Shown: positions 45,452 through 56,470, counted from the first letter of the stretch. The stretch: 64,000 nucleotides of DNA from Proteles cristata cristata (GCA_017311185.1 JAESUZ010000761.1:939001-1003000), one strand, 5' to 3'. Made by a program: numbers and translations. Notes: generated from the letters alone by a model not told the origin.

Positions 45452-45465
45452 TGAATCGCTGAATC

Positions 45466-46885
45466 AATTACCCCTGGCCCCTTTAGAAGGATTCAGGTTT
45501 ACATTTTTGATAGTCTCATTTTCCCATGAAATTAGTGGTATCCTTTTGCCCTGGAAGGTTTTAAATTAGATCTTAGCCCTTACATTGACTTAAGAATTAT
45601 TTCACCCCTTTCAGGTGTAGGGTTCTATAGATTGGGAGCTGCTTAATAGAATGGCTGTCTGGGGGAGACAAAGGTATTCTGTCCTTATTTCACCCGGTGG
45701 CATTACCAGTGACTGCCACTGAATGCTCATGTCTGAAATATTCAAGAAAGCTTTATGGGATCTGGCCCGTCCACACCTAACCAGCCGGTTACATTCCAAA
45801 GGTGTTTGATAGTTGTGTGACCTGGGAATCAAAATCTGTTTTCTTATAGCAACTGTGTTATTAAAACCAAGGTGGCTTTCCAAGCTAGCCCACAAATACC
45901 TGTTCAGTCCATATGAATAATGATAAAACTACATGAATAACTTTTCATAATTTTCACTCCTATTACTTATCTAAGATTATAGATGGGAAAAACGAAAAGC
46001 GGATTCCGGAGTTAATAGAATTTGTATCATTAGAAACATTTTTCCATCTCCCTCTTAATTTGTATGTTTTGGGCATAGGATGTTTATCTCTTTTCCCATT
46101 TTCTGCCTATGTTATTTCCTGGACCAGAATAATATTAGTGCAGCAAACGGGTGGTGTGTGCTAAAACACATCTGTCAGGTGGCAGGGGGGACTGGCATCC
46201 TGACAGTGACAGTCCCTCGTGGTTGACATACATAATCGAGCCTGTGATCCAGCCCAACTGTACCCCTCAGATGAGCCCTGAGGTGGCAATCAGACACTGC
46301 TGTTCAGCAGCGCCATGTCCCCTGTGGTATAAACATCCATCACCAGGGCCCCACTTCTTGAGAGGAGCCATGAACACCTTGGGACGGGTCTCTGGAAAGT
46401 AGACCCCTGTGGGCAAAGGCACAGAGCCCGGGGTCTGACCCCCACCCGCACCCCCTCACCTTCCTGGGAAATGCAGTCCAGCTAAACCACCAAGTTCAGG
46501 GGCTCACCACCTTTTCTAGAATCCCCACTGTCAGGGCTGGAAGGGCCGCGTCGCCCACATGCTTCCATGTCTGGATGAGAGGCTGAGACCGGCCAGGGTT
46601 GTGGCCTCCATGTCCGGGATCACAGGGCGAATCAGAGGCGGTGATGGACCCTAACACGCGCCCTCTGGCCGTTGGGGCAGGGCTCTTTCTGCTCTGACTG
46701 CCCCCGCCCTTTCCTATGGTTTTCTCAAACTCGGGGTCAGGAGGGCAGCTGTCTGTCACCCCCACACACAGATGAAGCCCACCAGAGAGCCCCAGGAGGC
46801 CAGGGCACCCCTGCTTGTGGCCTTTCCTGTGCCTGGGGTGCCCGTGAGAGCTCCCATTCCCCCTCAGGGAAAACGTTTACTTATA
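45466..46885. other. Unique non-coding stretch
   Basis: AT-rich to about 46.1 kb, then more GC-rich. No exon, RNA gene or young repeat is recognised. Confidence 0.4.
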
Positions 46886-46889
46886 GGTC

Positions 46890-47030
46890 TTCCTTTAGTA
46901 GAATGTAAGCCCCTGGAGGGGAGGGAGCATGTCCCAGGCGCCTCCTTCTTGCCCAAGGCAAGCCCAGGGACCCGCCTGATAACACTTGATGCTGACACTC
47001 GCATTTGATAAATAAATGCATGAACTTCAC
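46890..47030 (+). repeat. Possible L2 3' end
   Basis: TAGAATGTAAGCCCCTGGAG followed later by GATAAATAAATGCATGAAC has the spacing of an L2 3' end, diverged. Confidence 0.4.
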
Positions 47031-47034
47031 AGCG

Positions 47035-49050
47035 TGATTTACTTTTATTCCAGATAGATTCCATACTACCCCTCCACCGCCACCTGCGCCTCCCAGCTAG
47101 GACCACTGACCACCGCCCCGCCCGAGGTCAAGCGCATGCGTATGTGACCAGCTCGGCCGTGACCCTTACATGACGTGGGTGGTATTTGAAGGACTCTGCC
47201 CCTCAGGGTGCTCCTTGCCTGGGTCTCCTTCAACCCCCCCCCCCAACAACCCAGGAAGAAAAAAGTCTGGCTAGTCTCATGCCCTTTTCTAGGCAAGGTG
47301 ACTGATACCCGGAGGAAGGAAGGAAGTGGTGGGTGGGCCAACCTTGAAGGCGGTTCTCTGGGCTCCAGCTCGGGAGCGCACCTTCGGGAAGCTCGGCTGG
47401 CCACGGGGGCGGGGCGGGGCCTGATGCAAGTGGGCCTGTGTCTACAAGGACCTCCTGGCAGGGCCGAGCCCTATTCTAGGTGTAACCTGACGGGAGTGAC
47501 ACCTGTCGTCTCTGCTGGACTCTGTACTTAGAAGCAAGTCACGCTGGGGGAAGGGGGTTTCAGCAGAGCAGGACCCTCCCAGGATGCAGGGCAGATGGAC
47601 GCCACCTCAGGAGCTGTGGCCACGCCCGGGGCACCCCGCTTTGCCCTCAGGGCGGCAGGAAGACCTCAGGTTTGAGTTCATCGCCAGGCCTTCCTCTGCG
47701 ATGTGAAACCGCACCAACCTCCTGCGTAGCCTCTTCTGCCAAACAGAGGCTGCTGCCCTCCCCCGCCCCGGGGCCAGGGGGGTCGGGTGTGATGCACCTT
47801 GACCCCTTGTCTGCCAAGGCTGCTGCTGTCACAAGCACCAGGAGCTTGGTGCCTTCACAACACGATGTGTTATTTTCCAGTTCCGCAGGCCAGAAGTGTG
47901 ACTCCAGCCTCGCTGGGCTGAAGACCCTGCTGTGTGGGCAGAGCTGCGTTCCCTTCTGGAACCTTCTGGAGAGAATCTGTTTCCTTGCCTTTTCCAGCAA
48001 ACGGGCGCCTGCGTTGTGTGGCTCGCAGCCCCTCCCTCTGTGTGCAAAGCCTGCAGAAGTGTGGCCTCTCTCTGCACTCTCTTCTGCCCCCCTCACCCCC
48101 TTCTAGGCCCCTCGAAGGTAATCCTAGAGTATCGTCATCTTATCTTAGTCACCTGATTAGCAGCCTGTTGGCATCACCAATCTTAATGCCCCTTTGCTGT
48201 GTAACCTAACAAGGTCACAGGCTCAGGGGATGAGGGCGTGGGAGTGTCCGGGGCCCACTGATGCGCCCACCACGGAGTCTTTCCATGCGATCACCTTCAT
48301 TTGCCTGGAGGGTCTTCCCCTTCCCACACCGGGCTGCCCAATGGCCCTGTGGTGTCCCTGCAGGAGGGAGAGGCCCTCTTTGGTGTGCCCCGGGGCAGGA
48401 GGAAGGCGCTTTTATTGTCTAGGAGGCTGAGGAGGAGGCAGGTGGCTGGAGAAGGTGAGGTTTATGGCCATTCCGCAGGTGCCTCCCTGAGGCTGCCCAC
48501 ATGGTCCCATGGGACTGTTTTTACAGCCTCCCCAGCCTGAGAACAATGGCTGGAAAACACGTACTCTGCTCCCCGCTGGCTCCCAGCAGGTGTCCTCGCT
48601 CCTAGGGCCACCCACCTGGGAGCTGCATCGCTGTTCCTCAGCTCCCCTCCAGCACCCTGCCCGCTCAGGAGCTGGGTGTCCTGCCTGGGAGCGAGTAGGG
48701 GGTGGGGGGCTACAGGTATTCTGGTCTGTCCTGAGCCCGGCTTCCAAAGTTTGCCTGTCCCATTGAAGATGTGTTTCTTGCCTTCTGCGCGGGGAACAAA
48801 AACAGAAGACATTTCCCCATTAAGAGCCACCCTGTTTGGGCTGCAGGGAGGGGGCGGGGACCCGCTCCGTGGCATCGCTGGGTGGTCTGGGCTGGTTTGC
48901 TCCTTCCCCGGGCTGAGCTGCTTTGGGCTCGTAGGGATGTGGAGTCTCGCCATCTAGTGGCGGGTGGTGGAACTGAGCGCTGTAAAGGCTCCAAACTCGG
49001 TACTGGGCATGGTTATCCCCGGACGGGAGAGGTGATTCCGAGCCCTGGCT
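47035..49050. other. Unique GC-richer stretch without young repeats
   Basis: It holds overlapping open frames of up to 163 codons on both strands with no recognisable domain. A GC box run GGGGCGGGGCGGGGCC lies at about 47405-47421. No convincing exon was found. Confidence 0.4.
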
Positions 49051-49054
49051 GTGC

Positions 49055-49180
49055 CCAGGGAGGTTTTTGAAAATATGAGTGTTCAGGCCCTACCCCACAC
49101 CTACTGCATCAGAAACTCTGAAGCCTGAGAATCTGCAGTTTAGCTTTAGAATGTAGACCCTCCAGGACTTAACCTCTAAA
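49055..49180 (+). repeat. hAT-type DNA transposon remnant
   Basis: CAGGCCCTACCCCACACCTA then CTGCATCAGAAACTCTGAAG matches the same element type seen near 6.2 kb. Confidence 0.5.
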
Positions 49181-49358
49181 CTAGGTTTGAGATAGGATTT
49201 GGGAACCCAAATTCTTTTTTCTTTTTTAACCACATTTACTTGCTTACACAAATATTTGAAAATGAGTCCATCTGTCTTCCCTTTCGGTATCCTTGGCACA
49301 GTTTATTATAGTTTTTAATAAACAAATAGCTGTAAATATCCATAAGGAGAACGTGAGT

Positions 49359-49579
49359 TTTATTTTTTTAAATGTTTTTATTTATTTCTGAGAGAGAGAG
49401 AGAGAGAGAGAGAGCATGAGGAGGGGAGGGTCAGAGGGAGAGGAAGATACAGAATCTGAAACAGGCTCCAGGCTCTGAGCTGTCAGCACAGAGCCCGATG
49501 TGGGGCTCGAATCCACAAACCGTGAGATCATGCCCTGAGCCGAAGTCTGACGCTTAACCGACTGAGCCACCCAGGCACC
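49359..49579 (-). mobile_element. Felid tRNA-Lys SINE
   Basis: A complete copy with a GA microsatellite (49391-49414) and a head that ends CACCCAGGCACCATG. The TSD is weak. Confidence 0.94.
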
Positions 49580-49946
49580 ATGAAAATGAATTTTAAAATA
49601 GGAGAGAGAGGTCAATAAATAGCCAAATAGCTCAGTCACTGGAAGGGCTATTTTTTCCTCTTAAGATTAAGCCACTGATTTACAAGTTTTGCTAAAATAA
49701 ATTTCATCTATAAAAACAAGATAGTTTATAACTTGATTTCAGCTCAAGTTGAATTTTTACATAAAAGCTTAAAATTTTCCACTAAAGAACAGAGAAGAGA
49801 TTCAGACATAAGTTTATTCTATCAACTTAAGCAAAGATTGACTGCATATCAATTTACGTTAGCCAGAATATACTTTCCATTGGAAATATCTGTGACCATG
49901 CTTCTGTATATCATGCATAGCATCTAGTGGGAACTAGTATATAGTC

Positions 49947-50180
49947 TAGGGTTTTTATTTTTTAAGTTTTTAATGGTTTTTTTTTTTTTTTAAGAGAGTG
50001 AGAGTGAGAGTGGACATGAGTGTGGTAGGGACGGAGAGAGGAAGACACAGAATCCGAAGCAGGTGGAGGCTCTGTGCCTGTCTCAGGCACAGAGCCTGAT
50101 GTGGGGCTCAAATCAACAAACTTGCGAGATCACGACGTGAGCCACAGTCAGACGCTTAACTGATGAGCTAGCAGGTGCTT
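49947..50180 (-). mobile_element. Felid SINE, old
   Basis: The TSD AGTATATAGTC is perfect at 49936-49946 and 50182-50192 although the head has decayed (GATGAGCTAGCAGGTGCTT). Confidence 0.92.
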
Positions 50181-50501
50181 CAGTATATAGTCCGTTCTTG
50201 ATGAAGACAACAATGGACGGATGTTGCCTGATCCGTGGGTAATGACCATGACAAAACCAGCGAGATACATTAAGCCATTTCTCCTTTTCTTGAACCATCA
50301 GGTCAACTATTAAGCCATGAAGTCCATAGTATAATAGGATGTCTGCTAAGGGGAAGTTATATCCTGTAAGTAGACTTTACCTTCAAGATAAAGCATGTCG
50401 TCAGTCCTGCTGGACTTGGACCGTGGTTTGAAGAGCTAGAATCTGGCGCCTGCCCTGAGTGCAGCCACCACCATCTTCCCCAGGGAACCCAAGTTCTTTT
50501 C

Positions 50502-50576
50502 TTTTTTAAGTGTATTTATTTATTATGAGAGAGAGAAAGAGAGAGAGAAAGGACATGCACACATGAGCAGGAGAGG

Positions 50577-50628
<52 letters not shown>

Positions 50629-50756
50629 TCCAACCAGGCTTCTCACAGTCAGCTTGGAGCCAGACGGGTTGGCTCAAACTCAAGAACTGTGAGATCATGA
50701 CCTGAGCTGAAATCAAGAGTCAGATGCTTAACTGTCTGAGCCACCCAGGCACCCCT
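50502..50756 (-). mobile_element. Felid SINE, first of a tandem pair
   Basis: The left target is GGAACCCAAGTTCTTTT, ending near 50500. The right copy GGAATCCAAATTCTTTT (50757-50773) is shared with the next SINE. Confidence 0.93.
50581..50626. repeat. (GA)n microsatellite
   Basis: Twenty-three GA units without interruption, expanded from the GA-rich body of the surrounding SINE. Confidence 0.97.
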
Positions 50757-50772
50757 GGAATCCAAATTCTTT

Positions 50773-51001
50773 TATTTTTTTTAAATTTTTAAATGTTTTT
50801 TATTTATTTCTAGGAGAGAGAGAGAGACAGCGTGAGCAGGGAAGGGTCAGAGAGAGAGGGAGTCACAGACTCTGAAACAGGCTCCAGGCTCTGAGCTGGC
50901 AGTCAGCACAGAGCCCGACGCGGGGCTCGAACCCACGAACTGCAAGATCATGACCCAAGCAAAAGTCGGACGCTTAACTGACTAAGCCACCCAGGCGCCC
51001 C
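50773..51001 (-). mobile_element. Felid SINE, young subfamily, second of the pair
   Basis: It is flanked by CCAAATTCTT on both sides (50762-50771 and 51002-51011). It is younger than its partner by sequence. Confidence 0.95.
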
Positions 51002-51179
51002 CCAAATTCTTAACAAGACTTTCCTAGTAACTCCTATGGGCAGCTTGACTTCAACACCAATGACATGGTGGCCACAGGTTAAATGAGACAAATGTGAGAT
51101 GTGGATTTTTTTTTAAGCTGATGCTTTGTTTAGTCATATTACTAGAAGCATAATGCCCAGGTTAGGGGAGGATATAATA

Positions 51180-51370
51180 TAATGGTTAATATCTAGGTTC
51201 AAGTCCTACTTTTGCTACTACCAATTGTGTAACCATGGGTCAATGTCTACACTTCTTCCTTCTTCTGTAGAGTGGAGGTAAGGGTACCCGTCTGTCATGG
51301 TTGTTTGAAGGACTCAAAGTGATCATGCATGAAGCACTTAGCACAGGGCCTGGCCCTTAGGAACAGCCAC
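51180..51370 (+). repeat. MIR
   Basis: AATTGTGTAACCATGGGTCA, TTCTTCTGTAGAGTGGAGGT and GCACTTAGCACAGGGCCTGG run in MIR order. Confidence 0.7.
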
Positions 51371-51960
51371 ACAGCTCAAGTCTGTTGGGAAAACTGTGTC
51401 TGATTTCAGTAACATATTTATAAAGGAACGTCCAGAGGCAGAGGGGCTGGAAGAGCTGAGGAGCTTGGGGGAGGCTTGAGGGTCTATAACCGGGGTGGGG
51501 GGCAGAAGTATTTGGGGAACAGGGGATGCGTGCTGCTTAAAAATACCAGGTCACGGTCTAATGTGCAAGGGGAAATGGGAATCAGCAGCATCCTGTGTGA
51601 GCAAACCTGCAAACCACCGGAGCTGGGAAGGGAATGGACTGGCTGCGGGGGACGGGGTACCTGTCACGGAAGCTTCAGGCGGGCGCTGAACAGGACGCTG
51701 TTACACAGAGCAAGCTGTTTCCCGCTTGGGACTTATACCCGTCACGGAGTGTGGCCTGATCGTGGGGGAAACACAAACAGACATCTGCTGCGATAGTTAT
51801 TTCCGTATTTATTTATCCACTTGGCACACGCACACACGCTCGGCACATGTGTGTGCACATGGATGGATGGATGTTTATGTAGTAGGAAAAATAAGGCCAG
51901 CATCTTGGGCCTGTGGTTTCACAGAGTGGGTAGTGACATCCATCAGGCCCGAGCCAAATT
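51371..51960. other. Unique non-coding stretch
   Basis: No gene or young repeat recognised. Confidence 0.4.
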
Positions 51961-51974
51961 TAAAATACAGTCAA

Positions 51975-52188
51975 GGGGCAGCTAGGCGGCTGAGTCGGTC
52001 AAACGTCCGACTTCAGCTCAGGTCATGATCTCGCAGTTCACAAGTTCGAGCCCCGCGTCGGGCTCTGTGCTGACAGCTCAGAGCCTGGAGCCTGCTTCAG
52101 ATCCTGTGCCTCCCTCTCTGTCTGGCCCTTCCCCGCTCATGCTGTCTCTCTCTCAAAAATAAATTAAAAAACATTTAAAAATTTTTTG
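51975..52188 (+). mobile_element. Felid tRNA-Lys SINE
   Basis: Flanks are AAAATACAGTCAA (51962-51974) and AAAATACAGTAAA (52189-52201), differing at one base. Confidence 0.95.
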
Positions 52189-52217
52189 AAAATACAGTAA
52201 AACCTTGGTCTTCGAGC

Positions 52218-52309
52218 AGAATTCCATGCGGGGCTCGAACCCATCAACTTTGAGATCATGACCTGAGCGGAAGTCGGACCCTTAACCGACTGAGCCACCT
52301 GGGTGCCCC
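52218..52309 (-). mobile_element. Felid SINE, head half only
   Basis: Only the tRNA-like half remains, from CGGGGCTCGAACCCATC to GAGCCACCTGGGTGCCCC. It lacks the CT body and tail, so it is a 3'-deleted copy facing the SINE at 51975. Confidence 0.88.
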
Positions 52310-52311
52310 TA

Positions 52312-52363
52312 AATTTTGTTTTTTAAGCCACTTTGTTACCGCAGGCCTAGCAAACTAATACAG
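52312..52363 (+). mobile_element. MLT1-type LTR 3' tip
   Basis: TTTTTTAAGCCACTTTGTTA then CAGGCCTAGCAAACTAATAC is the MLT1 3' terminus. The rest has been displaced or lost. Confidence 0.65.
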
Positions 52364-52733
52364 GAAAGTGATGGGGGCCGGAAAGATGTGAGGGGTCAGG
52401 GGTCACTCCACCAAAATTCCAGAACCGGGGTGTGGTGGGGGGGCGAATCTGGCAGGGACAGGCTGACCCAGGGATACAGTATCTCTCTGCTGCCGTCACA
52501 GGGCTTGTTTTCTGGCTCTGGGCTTGTCCCACGCAGCAGCTCTGGGGCACACCTTCCAGCCCAAGAGCCGAGAGAAAAGAGCGCTAACCTTCCAGGCCCA
52601 TTTTGAACCCTCTGGTACGTTCTGATCTTCCCCTCTCAGATCTCAGTGCCTCTTCCTGGGGCTCAGGCACCTCCACCGGGCTGCGCTGCGGAGCTGGAAT
52701 TGGTCCAGCCAGGGTCAAGTGACCTACCTAGGC

Positions 52734-52770
52734 AGGGGTGGGGGAGGGGCGGGCTGGGAGGGGGGAGGCC
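52734..52770 (+). other. G-quadruplex-prone tract
   Basis: Runs of G (GGGG, GGGGG, GGGG, GGG, GGGGGG) lie within 37 bases on the plus strand in otherwise unique DNA. Confidence 0.7.
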
Positions 52771-53423
52771 GTTGGGGCCAGAGGGGCACCAGGATCACCG
52801 CCACACACACCCCCAGTCGTGAAGTTGGAACAATCCCTGGAGGAGGGGATAGTGTGCTCTGCAGAGACAGGGCGGCTCAGAGAGGGAAAGGAGTTGGCCT
52901 CAGACCACACAGCCTGTGGGGACAGTCAGCCGGAAGAGGCCGGCCGGAAACAGTTCAGCTGCTGTCAGGCTCCGGCGCTAATTTGCTGTAAGGTCTTGGG
53001 CAACTGTCCAAAATCTCTCGTTAGTATCATATTTTTGTTTGTTTTTAATAAAACGAGAATGATGGGGGTGTGGTGTGAGATTAGCTGTTATAGGAACTCC
53101 CTCAACCAGACCAGTCTAGTCCCTAAATTATTACTTTGTTTTAAGTCAGGAGCTCATGGCTGCCTTTACCCTTTAAACCTATAATTTACAGAGCAATTTT
53201 CTGCCAGGTGAGGGAGTGGATCCGGCTTCCAATAAAGTCGTACTGAATATGGAGGAAGGTTTTTCTGCCCTGGGAACATCTGGCTTTAGGAATTTTTTAC
53301 TGTAAACAGCAGGGGTGTGGCCAGCCAGCCTCAGGCCACTGGTTTCAAGCCCAGACTCTGCAAAAAGCCAGTCGGCTCCCGGCTCCCACTCACTCACCCA
53401 GGACCCTGGGAATCCATGAGTGG
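52771..53423. other. Unique stretch with MIR-like traces
   Basis: GTAAGGTCTTGGGCAACTGT near 52987 and AAACGAGAATGATGGGGGTG near 53052 suggest a degraded MIR. No gene is recognised. Confidence 0.4.
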
Positions 53424-53776
53424 AGGTGGGAGTGAAACTGGCATCTATTTTTTAAAATATATTTTTAAAATTTATATATTTATTTTGAGTGAGAGCGAGC
53501 AAGCAGGGGAGTGACAGACAGAGAGAGGGAGAGAATCCCAAGCAGACTCCGCGCTGTAAGCACAGAGCCCGAAGTGGGGCTTGAACTCATGAACCACTGA
53601 GATCGTGACCTAAGCTGAAATCAAGTCAGATGCTTAACTGACTGAGCCCCCCAGGCATCCCCAAAATGGCGTCTATTGAGTACAGGCCAGGGATGCTTCT
53701 AAACATCTTGCAGTACACGGGACAGGTCCCCGACAGCAGTCCCCAAGGTCAGTGGTGCCGAGGTTGAGGAGCCCAA
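53424..53776 (-). mobile_element. MER5A-type hAT transposon, reversed and split by a SINE
   Basis: GTGAAACTGGCATCTATT lies before the SINE. GTACAGGCCAGGGATGCTTC, TAAACATCTTGCAGTACACG and GGTGCCGAGGTTGAGGAGCC lie after it. Together they read as a reversed MER5A. Confidence 0.75.
53450..53663 (-). mobile_element. Felid SINE inside MER5A
   Basis: Flanks are TGGCATCTATT (53439-53449) and TGGCGTCTATT (53667-53677). Confidence 0.93.
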
Positions 53777-54270
53777 GCGCCCAGGCAAGGCTGTCTGCTA
53801 TTGGGTCTGAGCTATGGGGTCAGATGCCCCTGAATCCTTGAGTCTGTCTCTTTGCCTCTGTGAGTGTCTGGACTCTGTGACTGTCCGGGGGCTCTTAACC
53901 CCTGGGGTCCTTGCTTGTCCCAACTGCCAGGGAGAGGAAACCTCCCCCAAAGAAAGCGTGCGGGCACGCAAACCTCAGGACAGGAGGGTCGGTGGGCCAT
54001 CCCACCCCCGAGGCCCAATCCCACCGAGACCCTACGAGAACCCCCTGGGTGAGGACCTCTCTCTCTGGTGCAGGGGCTGCAGAATTGGGAGGTTGTGTGT
54101 CCCATGGCCATTTGCCAGCAGTGGGGACGACCTGCCCAAGAGCGACCCTGATGGAGAGGAAAGCGAAGCCAAGAGGTAAGAAAGATGAAGACCCTGAAGA
54201 TATCGTTTGATGCTGAGTCCAGCCACACCCAAAGCCAGTCACGGTCCTGGACTGTTCTTTACAGAAGCTA
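53777..54270. other. Unique non-coding stretch
   Basis: Open frames of up to 138 codons on both strands have no recognisable signature. Confidence 0.4.
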
Positions 54271-54286
54271 AGGCGTTCCTTTGTAC

Positions 54287-54343
54287 CTTTTTTTTTTTTT
54301 AATGTTTATTTATTTATTTTTGAGAGAGAGAGAGAGAGAGACA
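54287..54343 (-). mobile_element. Extremely 5'-truncated SINE
   Basis: Only the tail and the GA tract remain (T-run, AATGTTTATTTATTTATTTT, then GAGA repeats), about 55 bases. It is still framed by a target duplication: TTCCTTTGTACCTTTT from 54276 and TTCCTTTGTACTTTC from 54344. Confidence 0.88.
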
Positions 54344-54567
54344 TTCCTTTGTACTTTCAAACCGGTTTTTTTGAATTGAGTTTCTATCTCTGGTCACTGG
54401 CTAATACAGCAATCCCACCTGCCCGAAAATATTTTTTGGCATTTATGGGAATGTTCTGTATCTGTTGAATAGGGTAGCCACTGGCCCCAGGCAGCGAAGG
54501 AGCCCTTGAAAAGTTCTGGGGTGACTGAGGAATGGAAAGTTAAAAAATTTTTTTATTTTATTTAATT

Positions 54568-54773
54568 GGGGCGCCTGGGTGGCTCAGTCGGTGAAGCGCC
54601 TAATTTCGGCTCAGATCATGATCTCCCCATTCATGGGTTCGAGCCCCGCGTTGGGCTCTGCGCCTGGAGCCTGCTTCATATTCTGTGTCTCCCTCGCTCT
54701 CCCTGCCCCTCCCCTGCTCGTACTCTCTCTCTCTCAAAAAGAAATGAAAACATTTTTAAAAGTTTAAAAAAAC
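54568..54773 (+). mobile_element. Felid SINE with internal deletion
   Basis: The head is intact (GGGGCGCCTGGGTGGCTCAG). The segment between GGGCTCTG and CGCCTGGAGCC has lost the ACAGCTCAGAG part. Confidence 0.94.
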
Positions 54774-55200
54774 AGAATTTTAATTAACTAATAATTTAAA
54801 CAGCCACGTGTGGCTGATGGCTGCTGTATCAGATCGTATGTCTCCGTTGTGTCTTGCATGAGTTTAATTTGTTTTCTATCAGTTCATTTGTTTAACAAAC
54901 AAAGAGTGTGTGTTGGACGCTGTACTGGAGCCTAAAGCAAGGTCACGGGCCCCACGCGGATAACCTTAATGCAAAGTGGAAATGCAGAAAGTTTGGGCGG
55001 AGGCCCAGATGACGCGTTCTGGGTCACAGAAGGGTTGGAGGAGGGGACCAAACAGTGCTACTCAAGGGAATTGTCAGATCCTGAGGTAGATGAATCCGTC
55101 TGCTGACAAGTCCTCCTGGAAAGCGGGACCACACGGGGCGGCGCCTGGAGGCGCAGGGCAGGCGGAACCGGCTGTTTTCAGACAGGCTCACACGTCTCCT
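54774..55200. other. Unique non-coding stretch
   Basis: No gene recognised. A modest CpG patch lies near 55130-55160. Confidence 0.4.
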
Positions 55201-55204
55201 CTAT

Positions 55205-55340
55205 ACCCACCGTGCCTGTGTTCTCATCAGTAAAACAGAATTAGTGATGGTACATGCCTCTCAGGGCAGCTTTAGGATTAAAGGAGATGCTTGTGCAAAG
55301 CCTTTAGCACACAGAAGCATCTAGAACAAACACACACACA
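55205..55340 (+). repeat. MIR 3' half
   Basis: TTCTCATCAGTAAAACAGAA, CTTTAGGATTAAAGGAGATG and CCTTTAGCACACAGAAGCAT are in MIR order. Confidence 0.65.
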
Positions 55341-56029
55341 AACTCTTAGTTCTTAATTATTATGAGAACTTGGCCCCCTTGTCTGGAGGGCCTGGTGAGG
55401 CTTAGGGACCCTCAGAGGGACCCAGCCTATGTCAGCCCTGCCCTGGCCTCTGTTTCTCCACCGGGGAGGGGCCTTCCTGTCGTGCCTCACCTACACACCG
55501 GGGCTGGGCTGAGTCGTGGGAACCCACCAACGGGGAGGGACTCTGTCGGGTCCCAGGGAATCGGGGTGAGGGTGGGGGTGGGGATTGCACATTTCATGCA
55601 GGTCTGATGAGGTTTCTGTTGAAATTTTGCCCCAAATCTTGCAAACCAGCAGCACATCTCGGATTTCTACTTGGGGCCGTAAAAGAGGCACCTGCCACCT
55701 GTGTTGGCATCAAGTCAGCTGTGCCCTGACGGCCCTGGTGCCACCTCGTGGGCCCGTTGTATCAGTCTGTGGCCCCAGGAGTCCAATTTAGCTGCGAGTC
55801 AGAGCAAGGGGAAAGAGGGACCCATTTACAGGAGGTGGAAGCTTCATGTCTGTTACACAGTGCTGCTTGCAGTCTGGGTGACATAGCTGGGCAGGAGGCA
55901 GACTGGGCGCCCTGGGAGTGAGCGGAAGCCCAGAGAAGTTCTGCTGTTGCTTGGCACCCCTTCAGCACTCTCAGGAGATGAGCTCCTCGCTTTTTTCACC
56001 CAGCTGTGTGGGCCTTATCTCAGCCTCCT

Positions 56030-56340
56030 TTACTCTGGCCCTCCTACCACAGGACCTTTGCACATGCTGCCCTGGCTCTCTAGAACCCTTTTCCCTTTCC
56101 CCTTCACGTGCCGAACTCTCCTCCATCTAGGCCTCACCTCCTCGTGACTACATTAAACATCCATGGGATAAGCCCTCCCAACTACCAGCTTCCCCTGCTC
56201 TCAACACTGGTCTCGGTAACGCTCTTACATTGCTCGAGGGGTATCTGATTCCCGTGTCTTGTCCCCGCTGGACTAGAAGGTCTGCAAGGGCAGAGGCTGG
56301 GCAGGACTTCATTCACCATTATATCTGCAGCATGTAGCTT
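56030..56340 (+). repeat. L2 fragment
   Basis: CAGGACCTTTGCACATGCTG is the L2 landmark. GACTAGAAGGTCTGCAAGGG and ATTATATCTGCAGCATGTAG follow in order. Confidence 0.65.
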
Positions 56341-56344
56341 AATT

Positions 56345-56470
56345 CCCACTGCCTGGAATGTTCTTCCCTCAGGTTCAGGCAGGGCTGGCTCCTTCCCAGA
56401 ACTCAGGTCTCAGTTCGAAGGTCTCCTGGGCACCCCCACCCCTGCCTGAATTCAACCCCCCTCCCACCAG
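56345..56470 (+). repeat. L2 fragment, second copy
   Basis: CTGCCTGGAATGTTCTTCCC then CAGGTCTCAGTTCGAAGGTC repeats the L2 middle landmark directly after the first copy. Confidence 0.55.
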
